Origin: Pirellulales bacterium
Lineage (GTDB): Bacteria; Planctomycetota; Planctomycetia; Pirellulales; Lacipirellulaceae
Length of the DNA stretch: 64,000 bases
Reading direction: 5' to 3'
NCBI GenBank assembly: GCA_022841705.1
Contig: JALHQZ010000005.1
Location: forward strand, 159,223-223,222
The notes beneath the pieces are model-generated. The model was not told the origin of the DNA. It did no database searches and saw nothing but the letters and a program-made list of their open reading frames with translations. Of this stretch, positions 1 to 8,732 are shown piece after piece (positions within the stretch are counted from its first letter, which is position 1; the number at the start of each line of letters is the position of its first letter). The position numbers and the translations under genes were made by a program.

Positions 1-473
1 CGCGCCAGGCCGCGCGGATTGCGCGCCTGTCCGCGCTCGGCGATTTCGCAGACCACATCCTCAAAGGCCTGCTTCGCTTTCACTGCCGCGATATGCGCGG
101 GATCGTGTGACAATGGGAATTCCATCGTCACGTTGACAAAAATGCAGCCGTGAAAGTCGTCGCTTTCGATGATCTGCTCCACCAGATCGAAGAGCGCCCG
201 AAACTGGCCCTGGGCGGAATCGCCTCCTCGCGATCCAATCAAACCGCGCAGCGTTTCTTCGAGCCACCGCGTCTGCTCCGCCAGCACGGCGAGCATCAGT
301 TCGTCCTTGCTCTCGAAGTGCTTGTAGAAGGCGGTCTTGCTAATCCCCACGTCGGAGTAGATTTGATCGATCCCCACGTTGCGAAACCCGTCGCGATAGA
401 ATCGTCGCACGGCCGCTTCGATCAGGCGCTGCCGAGTTGACTTGGCGTTGGTTTTCATGTCGCTGGTCTTCAT
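1..473 (-). CDS. TetR/AcrR family transcriptional regulator, 3' part cut off by the window edge
   Basis: About 157 residues are visible from the ATG at 471-473; the frame is still open at position 1. The N-terminus has the TetR DNA-binding fold: a first helix with RQRLIEAAVRRFYRDGF (residues 14-30), then the helix-turn-helix with VGISKTAFYKHFESKDE (residues 42-58). The rest is the start of the ligand-binding helical domain, including DDFHGCIFVNV, a segment common in this family. A second in-frame ATG five codons downstream is an alternative start. It is divergent from the methyltransferase gene at 642 with about 170 bases between them, a usual layout for a TetR repressor controlling itself and its neighbour. 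Family assignment is secure; ligand and target are inferred. Confidence 0.88.
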   Translation of the reverse strand, partial: MKTSDMKTNAKSTRQRLIEAAVRRFYRDGFRNVGIDQIYSDVGISKTAFYKHFESKDELMLAVLAEQTRWLEETLRGLIGSRGGDSAQGQFRALFDLVEQIIESDDFHGCIFVNVTMEFPLSHDPAHIAAVKAKQAFEDVVCEIAERGQARNPRGLA

Positions 474-504
474 GATCGGGGGGCCACGGTGGACCGGCCG
501 TCAA

Positions 505-535
505 CCGACAAGTGTACCACAAGTCAACTTGCTTG
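505..535. promoter_or_regulatory. possible TetR operator in the divergent region
   Basis: ACAAGT occurs at 508-513 and again at 519-524, one helical turn apart, and the second copy begins a small palindrome (CAAGT-CA-ACTTG, 520-531). The site lies between the divergent TetR and methyltransferase genes, where a TetR dimer would be expected to bind. This rests on position and symmetry only. Confidence 0.3.
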
Positions 536-641
536 CTGCGTGCCCCGTTTCGATACTTGAGCCGTCCGATGTTAGTGCGGGCTGGTTGGTCCGTCCGCTG
601 CGTCTCGATGTCGTTGCAAACAGGGAACAGAGGAGCAAACG

Positions 642-1427
642 ATGAAGCGCTGGTTGTTCTTGGCTTACGGGGTCGCTGGCCATGCGACTTTTCTGGTCAT
701 GTATCTCTACATGGTGGGATTCGTCGGAAACTTGGTCGTTCCCCGGACCATTGATGCTCCCGTCGGCAGCCCGATGGGAGCGGCGTTGGCGATCAATTTG
801 CTGCTCGTGGCGATTTTCGCCCTGCAGCATTCGGTCATGGCGCGGCCAGCGTTCAAGCGGTACTGGACCCGGCTGGTCCCGCAACCCATCGAGCGGGCAA
901 CCTACGTGTGGCTGGCGAACGCGGCAACAATTCTGCTCATGTGGCAGTGGCGGCCGATGGACGCCATCGTCTGGCACGCGGAACACCCGGCCCTGCGCGG
1001 ACTGCTGTGGCTACTGTTTGCGGTTGGTTGGCTGGCCGTACCGCTGGTGAGCCTGTTGATCAATCATTTCGATCTATTTGGCACGCGGCAGGTGTGGTTA
1101 TTCTGGCGGAACCAACCCTACACAAACCTCCCGTTTCGCACGCCAGCAGCCTACGGTTGGATCCGCCACCCGCTGTACGTTGCATGGGGTTTCGCGTTCT
1201 GGGCGATCCCCACGATGACCGTTGGCCATTTGTTGTTTGCCACTTCGCTGACCTGCTACATGCTCGCCGCAGCAGTCATTGAGGAGCGCGACCTAGTGCA
1301 GCACTTTGGAAAGCAATATGAAGAGTATCGGCAGCGCGTGCCAATGTTTATCCCCCGCTGGTGCATGAAGTCGCCCGTTGCGACCGCTTTTAGCGAACCC
1401 CAAACTGTTGCCGAGATCGGAGAATAG
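642..1427 (+). CDS. mddA: methanethiol S-methyltransferase-like membrane protein (MddA / NnrU-ICMT fold)
   Basis: A 261-residue integral membrane protein with about five hydrophobic segments. The C-terminal half carries the isoprenylcysteine-methyltransferase-like signature: RHPLYVAWG (about residue 178), then EERDLVQHFGKQYEEY and RVPMFIP. In MddA proteins this fold binds S-adenosylmethionine and methylates methanethiol to dimethyl sulfide in the membrane. Length (about 260) and motif order fit MddA; generic NnrU proteins are the alternative. The ATG at 642 is preceded by AGAGGAG at 629-635, a strong ribosome site. The divergent TetR gene may regulate it. The substrate is inferred from family resemblance. 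Confidence 0.75.
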   Translation: MKRWLFLAYGVAGHATFLVMYLYMVGFVGNLVVPRTIDAPVGSPMGAALAINLLLVAIFALQHSVMARPAFKRYWTRLVPQPIERATYVWLANAATILLMWQWRPMDAIVWHAEHPALRGLLWLLFAVGWLAVPLVSLLINHFDLFGTRQVWLFWRNQPYTNLPFRTPAAYGWIRHPLYVAWGFAFWAIPTMTVGHLLFATSLTCYMLAAAVIEERDLVQHFGKQYEEYRQRVPMFIPRWCMKSPVATAFSEPQTVAEIGE

Positions 1428-1696
1428 CGCAGATCTCGATCTTCTGCGGGGACCGCCAACGCTCATGGAAGTCTCCGCCAACGGGATAGTGGTCGCATCA
1501 CGCGCTCGCGACGTAAACATGAGGCTCCCGAGCGAATTTGGCGGAGTTGCAGCGACAAGTGCGCCGATCCGCCAACGCTGCTATTCGCAAAACCGCAATT
1601 CCAAAAGTCGAATTTGCTGCGCATAATAACCCGATTGCCGATCAAGATTGCAACGATTCGGCGGAAGTTGTGCCCCGCGAAGTGAGTGTTGATGCG

Positions 1697-2404
1697 ATGA
1701 GCAGCGTAAGCGTGATGCGGTGGGTGGTGGTGTGTGCGGCGCTGGCGATTGGCGGCAAGAATGCCTCAGCGGCGGCGATTTTCACAGAAACCTGGGCCAA
1801 TCCCGGCGATTCGCGCGGCTGGTTCATCGGCGCCCTCGGCGGCAGTGGGACACCCAGCTATGTGGGCGGGCAGGTAAACTGGTCGCTCAGTGCGCAGCAA
1901 AGCAATAATTTTTTAACCGGCTTTCAGGCCCAGGGCCAATCGAGCGCCTCGGGAGGTAACTTTGCCGGCAATTATCCGGCGGCGGGGATTACTGGGTTCG
2001 CCTTCGACTTTGCCCTCGATAGCGACTCGCTCGGCAACGCTGGCCCACCAACGCTGCGGATTTTGTTCACTTCAACTGTGGGCGGGTTCAACAGCTACTG
2101 GCGCCACGATTTCGGGCCGGTGGCATTGGGCGGTGGTTTGCAGCGGTATGTCGTGCCGCTGGAAGAGTCGAGCTGGACGCAGTACTTGGGTAATTTTGCC
2201 TTTGCCGACGCGATCAAGAACATCGGCACGGTGGAAGTCGATTACTTCCGCCTGGGCAATTTCTCGGCCTACAGCCAAAGCGGCCGCTTCGCGAATTTTT
2301 CCACCATTCCCGAGCCAACGGGGATTTTCCTCGCTGGGCTGGGGCTCATTTCCGGACTTGCGGCAGGGCGGGACAATCGCCGCTTTCGGGCCGCCCGGGT
2401 GTGA
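1697..2404 (+). CDS. PEP-CTERM sorting domain protein, secreted
   Basis: About 235 residues from the ATG at 1697, where a signal peptide begins (WVVVCAALAIGGKNASAAA). The frame is open further upstream to 1538, but that extension is not signal-like. The middle is a beta-rich domain with laminin-G-like or jelly-roll character (FAFDFALDSDSLGNA, VEVDYFRLGNF) and no recognisable catalytic motif. The C-terminus has IPEPTGIFLAGLGLISGL followed by arginines, the Pro-Glu-Pro / transmembrane / basic tripartite signal cut by an exosortase. The product is probably exported and processed at the cell envelope. Role unknown. A second PEP-CTERM gene follows at 2686. Confidence 0.8.
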   Translation: MSSVSVMRWVVVCAALAIGGKNASAAAIFTETWANPGDSRGWFIGALGGSGTPSYVGGQVNWSLSAQQSNNFLTGFQAQGQSSASGGNFAGNYPAAGITGFAFDFALDSDSLGNAGPPTLRILFTSTVGGFNSYWRHDFGPVALGGGLQRYVVPLEESSWTQYLGNFAFADAIKNIGTVEVDYFRLGNFSAYSQSGRFANFSTIPEPTGIFLAGLGLISGLAAGRDNRRFRAARV

Positions 2405-2685
2405 TCGGCCAGCGGTAAATCGCGGTCATATAGCGATTGACCGGCCCCCGACTCGGCCCCCTGCGCGCTGCTTGGAAACAATCGGCCGCCAGACCCGAGT
2501 CCGCCGTTTCCGTAGTTTTCGCCGGTTTTGCGGAAAAAATGGTTGACGGACGATAGATCGTCGCTTAGTGTAACGGCTGGGGCTAACTGCGCGATGGGCG
2601 CGAGGGCCAAGGGGGGTGCCATTGTTGGCGGCTCCCCCTCACAAACTGATATTTCCGACACCTGCGCTCAGTAAGGGGAACGCTA

Positions 2686-3591
2686 ATGATCATGACACGC
2701 ATCCGACTCACTGCGGCAGCGCTCAGCGCGCTGTTGGCGGCTGGTTTACAGCCGCTGCACGCGACCACCTTGCCGGTGGTTGATTCTTTGGGTTTTGAAA
2801 CCCCCTTCACCACCACGTTCGCCCCCATGGGCGGCGGTGGTTACGCTGGCCAGCTCGAAGGCCAGATTCCCGGACCGGTTCCTCCCACTGCGGGCGGCAC
2901 TTGGCTCCAAACCAGCAACGCCGGCACCAGCACCGCCACCATCCAAACCGCGGTGGTTGACACGGGCGCTCAAGCCGTGCGTGTGAACCACACCTCCGGC
3001 AGCGAAAACCGCTGGGGCGTCCCCGTGAGCGGTTGGCCGAACTTCGGTCCGCAGACCGCGCCCGGCTCGCCACCATTGCGATACATCTGCATTGATTGGT
3101 CGATGAACGTCACCCCGACGACGGCTTCGCAACTTGGTCCGTTCTTCGGCATCGATGCGAATGACGATGACTTCAATCCCGTTTCACGCCTCGGCTTTGC
3201 GGGCGTGAACTCCGCCAATGGCGAAGTCGTCTATGACACCCAGGTGGGCCTCTTTGCTTCCGGCGTATTCGCTCCCCTGGGAGTGTGGAACGATTACCGC
3301 ATGGTGCTCGACTACGCCACCGATTCCTACGGCTTCATGGTGAACGGCATTCTGGCCACTCCGGGCTGGGTTCCGTTCGTAGATGGCCTGCTGACCACTG
3401 ACCTCAACGAGTTCAGCGACGCGAACATCTACTCCACCAACGCGGGCGTCGGGACGGCTCCGGGCACGGCCTACTACGACAATTTCACGATTGTCAATAC
3501 TGATGTCGACTGCCTGATTCCGGAACCGTCAACCGTGGTTCTGGGCCTGCTGGCAGTGGCCGGGCTGGTTTATCGCCGCCACCGGAGCTAA
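2686..3591 (+). CDS. PEP-CTERM sorting domain protein, secreted
   Basis: A 301-residue protein with an N-terminal signal peptide (LTAAALSALLAAGLQPLHA) and a C-terminal sorting signal IPEPSTVVLGLLAVAGLVYRR. The start is an ATG preceded by AAGGGG around 2673. The body is beta-rich with Gly/Thr/Pro-rich loops and a segment WNDYRMVLDYATDSYGFMVNG that resembles concanavalin-like lectin/glucanase folds, consistent with an extracellular matrix or surface protein. No catalytic residues can be assigned. It lies 281 bases after another PEP-CTERM gene; the gap contains no gene. The sorting class is clear; the function is unknown. Confidence 0.82.
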   Translation: MIMTRIRLTAAALSALLAAGLQPLHATTLPVVDSLGFETPFTTTFAPMGGGGYAGQLEGQIPGPVPPTAGGTWLQTSNAGTSTATIQTAVVDTGAQAVRVNHTSGSENRWGVPVSGWPNFGPQTAPGSPPLRYICIDWSMNVTPTTASQLGPFFGIDANDDDFNPVSRLGFAGVNSANGEVVYDTQVGLFASGVFAPLGVWNDYRMVLDYATDSYGFMVNGILATPGWVPFVDGLLTTDLNEFSDANIYSTNAGVGTAPGTAYYDNFTIVNTDVDCLIPEPSTVVLGLLAVAGLVYRRHRS

Positions 3592-3665
3592 ACCGGGCCG
3601 CGGAAGGGCGGTTCGAGAGTGCCTCGAAACGTTCAATTTCGGCCTCATTTCAGACAAATCCTGCG

Positions 3666-3694
3666 GGAAGGGTGGCCTTTTCGGCCGCCCTTCC
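3666..3694 (+). terminator. strong hairpin after the PEP-CTERM gene
   Basis: GGAAGGGTGGCC (3666-3677) pairs over a five-base loop with GGCCGCCCTTCC (3683-3694), a 12-bp stem with one G-T pair. There is no T-run after it, so it may stabilise the 3' end or end transcription weakly rather than act as a classic intrinsic terminator. Confidence 0.5.
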
Positions 3695-3728
3695 ACGCTA
3701 GGGCTGCGTTAAAGTGAAAAACAATTGG

Positions 3729-3757
3729 TTGCAATAACTTTTGCGGCTGGCTATACT
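3729..3757 (+). promoter_or_regulatory. sigma-70 type promoter for the small secreted protein
   Basis: TTGCAA (3729-3734) and TATACT (3752-3757) are separated by exactly 17 bases, near the housekeeping consensus. The start codon of the downstream gene is at 3800, giving a leader of about 35 bases. Confidence 0.65.
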
Positions 3758-3799
3758 ACGTTGCAGCGTTCCGAAGCTGGAAACAACTGGGGCTAACTT

Positions 3800-4150
3800 A
3801 TGAGACTTCTTCCTCTGACATTGGGCCTGCTGCTGGCGGGGTTCGTGGTCTCCGCCACGGCGCCCGAATCGCAAGCTGCCGGGCGGGTCGCCAGCCGACG
3901 GATTGTCGGCGCGGGGTCCAACTACTTTAATCCGTTCAGTACCGCTCGCATCGGCCGATTTGCTTTGAGTCGCACGGGGACCTTCACGGCTTCCACCGTG
4001 TCGGCATCAGGTGATGGCGGAAGCGCGGGAAGCTCCTCGGCCGCGTTGGTCGTTCCGGTCGGCACGCCGACCGTGGGGCCAATCGCTCCGTCGCCTCCGC
4101 GTCGCAGCCCCTATCGTCCGCCGCCACGGGCTCCGTTCATCATTCCGTAA
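3800..4150 (+). CDS. small secreted proline/serine-rich protein, unknown function
   Basis: A 116-residue protein with a clear signal peptide (LLPLTLGLLLAGFVVSATA, cleavage probably near residue 27). The mature part is Arg/Ser-rich, then a Pro-rich tail (SPPRRSPYRPPPRAP) ending FIIP. No domain is recognised. It has its own promoter at 3729-3757 and an intrinsic terminator at 4163-4191, so it is a single-gene transcript. The polyproline tail and the absence of cysteines suggest a short envelope-associated or structural protein; that is inference. Confidence 0.7.
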   Translation: MRLLPLTLGLLLAGFVVSATAPESQAAGRVASRRIVGAGSNYFNPFSTARIGRFALSRTGTFTASTVSASGDGGSAGSSSAALVVPVGTPTVGPIAPSPPRRSPYRPPPRAPFIIP

Positions 4151-4162
4151 GCAATCTTCAAG

Positions 4163-4191
4163 GAAGCCGACGCAAGTCGGCTTCTTTTTTT
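4163..4191 (+). terminator. intrinsic terminator
   Basis: A perfect 9-bp stem (GAAGCCGAC / GTCGGCTTC) closes a GCAA tetraloop and is followed by a run of seven T. It ends the transcript of the small secreted protein and separates it from the convergent long gene. Confidence 0.92.
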
Positions 4192-4225
4192 GCGTCGTAC
4201 GATGGGCTCGTCGTACGATGGGCTA

Positions 4226-7200
4226 TCACCGGCCTTCATCTTGCAGTTGCCGCTGCAGTGAGTCCCAGCTCAACAGCACCTGTTCGCCCCATCCGCTTGA
4301 TTCCTCGGCCGGCTGTTGGTGCCGCCACAGTTGCCGCACGGCGGTGACTTCTTCCTCAATCGCCGAGATCCAATCGGGGATATCGAGCCCCGCGCCGCTC
4401 GGTTGGCTCATCAAACTATCAACTTCGTCCTCGAGCACGGCGAAGTGCGGGTTTAGTTCCCCCGCGCCGTTGTGAGCGGCTTGCATCACCTGCGGCGCGA
4501 GGGCGCGCAGGCGATCAATCACCAGGGGTCGAACGAACCGCTCGGCCAGGCGCTCAGCGATGGTCGGCAGGCGCATACCGTAGCGCTGGACGATTTCGTT
4601 CAGCCGCAGCAGGTGGGCGTCGGCCGCCTCGCTGGTGCGCTCCGCCACCGCTTGCCGCCACAACTCCGCGGCGGCGGGGCGGTTCTGGCGCACCAAGATT
4701 TTGTGCGCCAGAAACACCGGTTTCAGGTTCCAGGCCACGCGGTCGTAATTATTCCGCACCCGGAGGAAATCGATCAGCGTGTACAGCAGTTCGCCGCGAT
4801 CGCTTTGGCTGGTGGTGCTGTTGTAGTCGCGGTACTCGCGGTAGTTTTCCACCACCGCTTCGATGGCGACGGAGAGCATTTCCACCGCCTCTTCGCGCGG
4901 GCCACCGGCGGCCAGTTCCTGCACGAGCCGGATTTCCGAATCTTCGCCCTCTTCCTCGACCAGGTTGCTCAGCCACACGCCCACCCGCTGATGCAGAATC
5001 GCCCGTAGGTTGCCGAGCGCCAAAAACTTCTGCGTGAACAGGTCGTGCCCGTACTTCTGAACAAAGTGAACGAACCGCTCCCACTCCGCCTTGCCGGAAA
5101 GTTTCTCGACCACGCTCAGCCGCACGGTGCGGCTATGCTGCAACCACCGGCCAAGCTGCGATTCCGTGAGGTCCTGCAGCGCCTGGACTAGCATCTCGTC
5201 CGAGGGCCGGGCGTCCGCATGCGGGTCTTCATCCGGCGGTGCGTGATCCCAGGTCGAGGAGGAAGCCACCAGGCACTGCACGATCGCCTGATACCCGCTC
5301 TCGAACAGCCGGTCGTATTCCGTGACGGCGCCGTTGCCCACCGGCCGCTCGATTTCCATCTGCTGCGCCAGGTCCAACAGTTCGCACGCTTGCCGAACCA
5401 AGCCGAGTCGGGGCAGCCAAGCGAGCAAATCGCCGATGAGTTGATGCAGCGACCGGGCCGTGGCGATTTTGCGCGGGGCGCCCCCCTTCACCAGCGGAAT
5501 GTACAGGAGTTCGCGCTTGGCGAGCTCCCGCACGAACGCCGGCCAGTGCTTCCGCACGCCGTCAGCGGACCCGGCGAGCGCAGAAGCAAGCACGCCACTC
5601 AGCGCCTCATCAAACGGGTTCTCGCGCTTCGCCTCGCGCGCAGACGCCGCTTCTTCCGATGCCGCCGCCAGCAGCCGCTGCGCCCCCACCATGTCCACGT
5701 ACGCCGCGATGGTCGATTCCAAAATCCCATCTCGCAGCATCCGCTGGCGGTCGTACTCCATCATGGCGGCATGGTCGCCGCCGGGGGTGGCGACTTCGTA
5801 TTCTTGCACCGCGTCGAGCAGTTGCTCCAGTTGCGCACAGCACCGGCCCGCTTCGCTCCGCCACGCGCTGAACCGCTCGCGATAATTTTTCGTATTGGTT
5901 CGCGGCCCGCCCCACACGAGGGCCGTGCGCTTCCACAACTGCGCCGCAGTTTTCAGAAACGCCAGCCGCGCTTCGAGTCGTTTTGATTCGTACTCCAGTT
6001 CCTGGTTGGTCACGGCGTCGGGGTCGTAAACGGCGCTCTCCATGCCGTCGTCGGTGGAGTCCTCGAACGAATCGGCGAACTCATCGACGAACTCTTCGTC
6101 GTCATCGTCCTCCGGCGAGTATCCTTCGTAATCGCTCTCTCCGGTCTGGAACGGGTTGCCGTCTTCATCCGATTCCTCGTCGAACTCGCCCTCCAGTTCA
6201 TCGTCGAAGTCGTCGTCATCGTCGCCGAATGGTAGCGCCCCCGCTTCGAACCGCGGGGCGTGCCAATACTCTTCCGCATTCGCTTCCAGCCGCTCCAGGA
6301 ACGCCATCACGCGCGGGAAGACATCGCCGCCGCCCGCGCGCTGCTTCGCTTCCAGCGATCGCAGCCACCGCTCGGCCAACAGCGCGAACGACGCGTCCCC
6401 TGCCTCCAGCGGTGTCCAGGCGGCCTGCCCTACCCATTGAATCAAGAGCGCCATCGAGGCTTCAAAATCGCCGCGATCCAGCAGCGCTTCGATCACCAGT
6501 TGAAACGCCTTGGGCGTATCGAACTGGTCGACGAACAACTTCCAAAACCCAATATCACCCGCCGCCGCCCCCGCTTTGTGCCACGCGTTGAGGGCCCCGG
6601 CCACGAAGTTCGTCGAGACTTCGATCTCCTTCGCCACCAACCTCTCCACGCCGCTCACCGTGCTGCTGGCGTACCGGTCCCACCACGTGCTCAGTTCGGC
6701 CAGGTGCTTCGAAAACACCTTCTCAAGCTCGGCATTATCAATCGCCGCCGCCTCGGTCCATGCGCGGCTGCACAAATCGAGCACCTGTTCCACAAGCTGA
6801 ATCAGGTCGTCCACCCGATAGTCATGCACCGTGTTTTCCAGCGCCGGGAACAAACTGTAATTCCCGCCGAAGCCGACAATCGTCCACGGGTCCACCAGCG
6901 CTCCGCACTGGATGCCGCGCTGCAAGAGGTCGTCAATTTGCGGCAGAATCTCGGCGACCGCTTCGTACCGCCGATTGTCGATCGCTTGATGCCCGCTCGA
7001 AAGCAAACAGTAAATCTGCGTGAGCATCCGGGCCGACGCCACCTGCACCACGGCGGCGCGGCGCTGCGCTGCTTCGGGATAGCCCATCCGCGCGTGAAGC
7101 TGGGCTAAATGCACCTGCTGCAACTGTTCCGCGCGGCGGTGCGCAAGCTCTTGATTCAAATGCTGCCGCGCGTTGGCGAAGGGTTGCCGCATCTGCTGGC

Positions 7201-8299
7201 TCTCGGCTCGCAAGCGCTTGCCGTGGGGGCCCTCCGCGGAAGCCAACAGCTCCGTGTAAAACCGATCGCGATACTCGGCAATTTGCGGCAACAGCGTCGA
7301 GAGGGTCACTTCCGAATTGTGGCACCCTGGCCCATTGCCGCTGGTGCCGGAGGCCATCAACATCGTCCCGGCGAGCACTGCGGCCGCTTCGAACACCAGT
7401 TCATCGTGGTGATAACTTCCATCGGGCCGATCCCCCGCCGCTTGCGAAATGCGCGACACCAGCGCGTCGAGCGTCACCGGTTGCAGCACAAAGCGGCGGT
7501 AGAACCCTTTGCCATCAATTCGGTTCGGGTCCCATTGGCCGAAGTGGTAGTTGGGCCGCTTGTTCACCGGATGATCGAAATCGTAAGCTCGCGGATCGAG
7601 TGCGATCTCTTCCACGTGCGACAAGTCAAACCACGCGTCGCGTAAGAGGTCGGGGTCCGCTTGCCGCAGAATCTCGATCGCCCGACTCAGCACCGCGGCG
7701 TAGGGACCATGCGCCACGCCGGCGCCAGCAATGTAGAGCGGAATGGGCCGCACCCACTCGTGCGGATACGGTTCGATGCGCTGCTCCGTCTCCAGGACCG
7801 GCAGCGGGCGATAGCCAACGAAGTCGTCGAGCTGCTCGCGTGCCGCCGGAATGATCCGCTCGACTTCGTCCCACGGTCCCCCCTGCGCCAGCACTGCTTC
7901 CGCTACTCGACCGTAAAAGAACGCGTTCCACACTTCACTCTGATCGCGATGCCACAACAAATCGCGATGGAACTCGTGATAGATTCCGCGGAACTTTTCA
8001 TTGACCAGTCGCACCACGGCAGCGGCCTGACTGCAATCGGCAAAAGCGCCACCGGCGTGCTCTAATTCGGCCGCCCGCGTGAGGAGCCATTCCGAAACAA
8101 TGGCCGGCGTTTCACCTTCCGGCTCGGCGGCTTCCGCTTCGATCCAAAGCTGGTTCAAGTTGGCCAGGAACTTAGCGTCCGGCGTGCCGCTGGAAAAGTT
8201 CAGGTAGCCCACCACTTCCTGGCTCAGCAACTGACGGGGGGGTTGCTGGCGAGGGGCTTGCTGCCGGGCGGGCGACGGATTGGCGCGGTCGTGCGGCAT
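4226..8299 (-). CDS. very long acidic protein of unknown function
   Basis: About 1357 residues from the ATG at 8297-8299; an in-frame TTG at 8332 would add 11. There is no signal peptide or membrane segment, so it is probably cytoplasmic. The N-terminus is Gln/Pro/Arg-rich (ARQQAPRQQPPRQLLSQ). Most of the chain is predicted helical with many Leu/Ala/Glu repeats, suggesting TPR/HEAT-like solenoids (for example DRGDFEASMALLIQWVG). Near the centre, about 6030-6240 on the DNA, is a dense Asp/Glu stretch (FGDDDDDFDDELEGEFDEE and DDDDEEFVDEF) that probably forms a flexible linker. No catalytic motif is recognised. It stands alone between the small secreted gene and a divergent propeller gene. Confidence 0.75.
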   Translation of the reverse strand: MPHDRANPSPARQQAPRQQPPRQLLSQEVVGYLNFSSGTPDAKFLANLNQLWIEAEAAEPEGETPAIVSEWLLTRAAELEHAGGAFADCSQAAAVVRLVNEKFRGIYHEFHRDLLWHRDQSEVWNAFFYGRVAEAVLAQGGPWDEVERIIPAAREQLDDFVGYRPLPVLETEQRIEPYPHEWVRPIPLYIAGAGVAHGPYAAVLSRAIEILRQADPDLLRDAWFDLSHVEEIALDPRAYDFDHPVNKRPNYHFGQWDPNRIDGKGFYRRFVLQPVTLDALVSRISQAAGDRPDGSYHHDELVFEAAAVLAGTMLMASGTSGNGPGCHNSEVTLSTLLPQIAEYRDRFYTELLASAEGPHGKRLRAESQQMRQPFANARQHLNQELAHRRAEQLQQVHLAQLHARMGYPEAAQRRAAVVQVASARMLTQIYCLLSSGHQAIDNRRYEAVAEILPQIDDLLQRGIQCGALVDPWTIVGFGGNYSLFPALENTVHDYRVDDLIQLVEQVLDLCSRAWTEAAAIDNAELEKVFSKHLAELSTWWDRYASSTVSGVERLVAKEIEVSTNFVAGALNAWHKAGAAAGDIGFWKLFVDQFDTPKAFQLVIEALLDRGDFEASMALLIQWVGQAAWTPLEAGDASFALLAERWLRSLEAKQRAGGGDVFPRVMAFLERLEANAEEYWHAPRFEAGALPFGDDDDDFDDELEGEFDEESDEDGNPFQTGESDYEGYSPEDDDDEEFVDEFADSFEDSTDDGMESAVYDPDAVTNQELEYESKRLEARLAFLKTAAQLWKRTALVWGGPRTNTKNYRERFSAWRSEAGRCCAQLEQLLDAVQEYEVATPGGDHAAMMEYDRQRMLRDGILESTIAAYVDMVGAQRLLAAASEEAASAREAKRENPFDEALSGVLASALAGSADGVRKHWPAFVRELAKRELLYIPLVKGGAPRKIATARSLHQLIGDLLAWLPRLGLVRQACELLDLAQQMEIERPVGNGAVTEYDRLFESGYQAIVQCLVASSSTWDHAPPDEDPHADARPSDEMLVQALQDLTESQLGRWLQHSRTVRLSVVEKLSGKAEWERFVHFVQKYGHDLFTQKFLALGNLRAILHQRVGVWLSNLVEEEGEDSEIRLVQELAAGGPREEAVEMLSVAIEAVVENYREYRDYNSTTSQSDRGELLYTLIDFLRVRNNYDRVAWNLKPVFLAHKILVRQNRPAAAELWRQAVAERTSEAADAHLLRLNEIVQRYGMRLPTIAERLAERFVRPLVIDRLRALAPQVMQAAHNGAGELNPHFAVLEDEVDSLMSQPSGAGLDIPDWISAIEEEVTAVRQLWRHQQPAEESSGWGEQVLLSWDSLQRQLQDEGR

Positions 8300-8732
8300 G
8301 AAGGGGAACGCGGGGGCCTGCGAGCGGGGCAAAAATCAGGGCTGCGAATCAAGCTGGAACTGCTGGCAGCGTAACACTTTCCGTCGAAACCGACGCCCGT
8401 CATGGTACGCCACCACGGGGCGAATGGTCCAGCCGCCAAGAGGCCCGCGACCCCCTTCGCCAAGCCGCCCCACTTTCCTGCGTTCTCAAGTAGAATGGGG
8501 AAAGACCAACTTCCGAAAAGACGGATTCACCACAGAACGCACAGAGGACACAGAGGAGTTAACCAGAAGAAGAAACCAAGTGGATCAATCACTTTAAGAG
8601 GATTTGCCGCTCAGCTCTTAATCCGTGTTTGACTTCAAACTCCCATTTCGCTCTTTCGTCCTCCGTGCTCTCCGTGCTCCCTGTGGTGAATCGTCTTTCT
8701 AACGCTCAAAGATTTTAATCGACAATCGATCA
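8300..8732. other. gene-free divergent region
   Basis: The region separates the long minus-strand gene from the plus-strand propeller gene. Its right half is filled by an inverted-repeat element (8516-8700). No ORF with family resemblance and no clear -35/-10 pair was seen in the rest. Confidence 0.6.
8516..8700. repeat. dispersed inverted-repeat element, family A, copy 1
   Basis: The left arm (8516-8558) begins AAAAGACGGATTCACCACAG and continues with A/G-rich text containing CACAGAGG twice. The right arm (8651-8700) is its inverted counterpart, ending CTGTGGTGAATCGTCTTT. The arms are separated by about 90 bases unlike the other copies. Related copies are at 24541-24715 and 27186-27356, all about 170-185 bp long. 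Confidence 0.8.

Noticed and set aside
8516..8700. CRISPR-like impression from repeated CACAGAGG units
   Set aside because: The units are degenerate, inverted between arms and lack regular spacers or cas genes.
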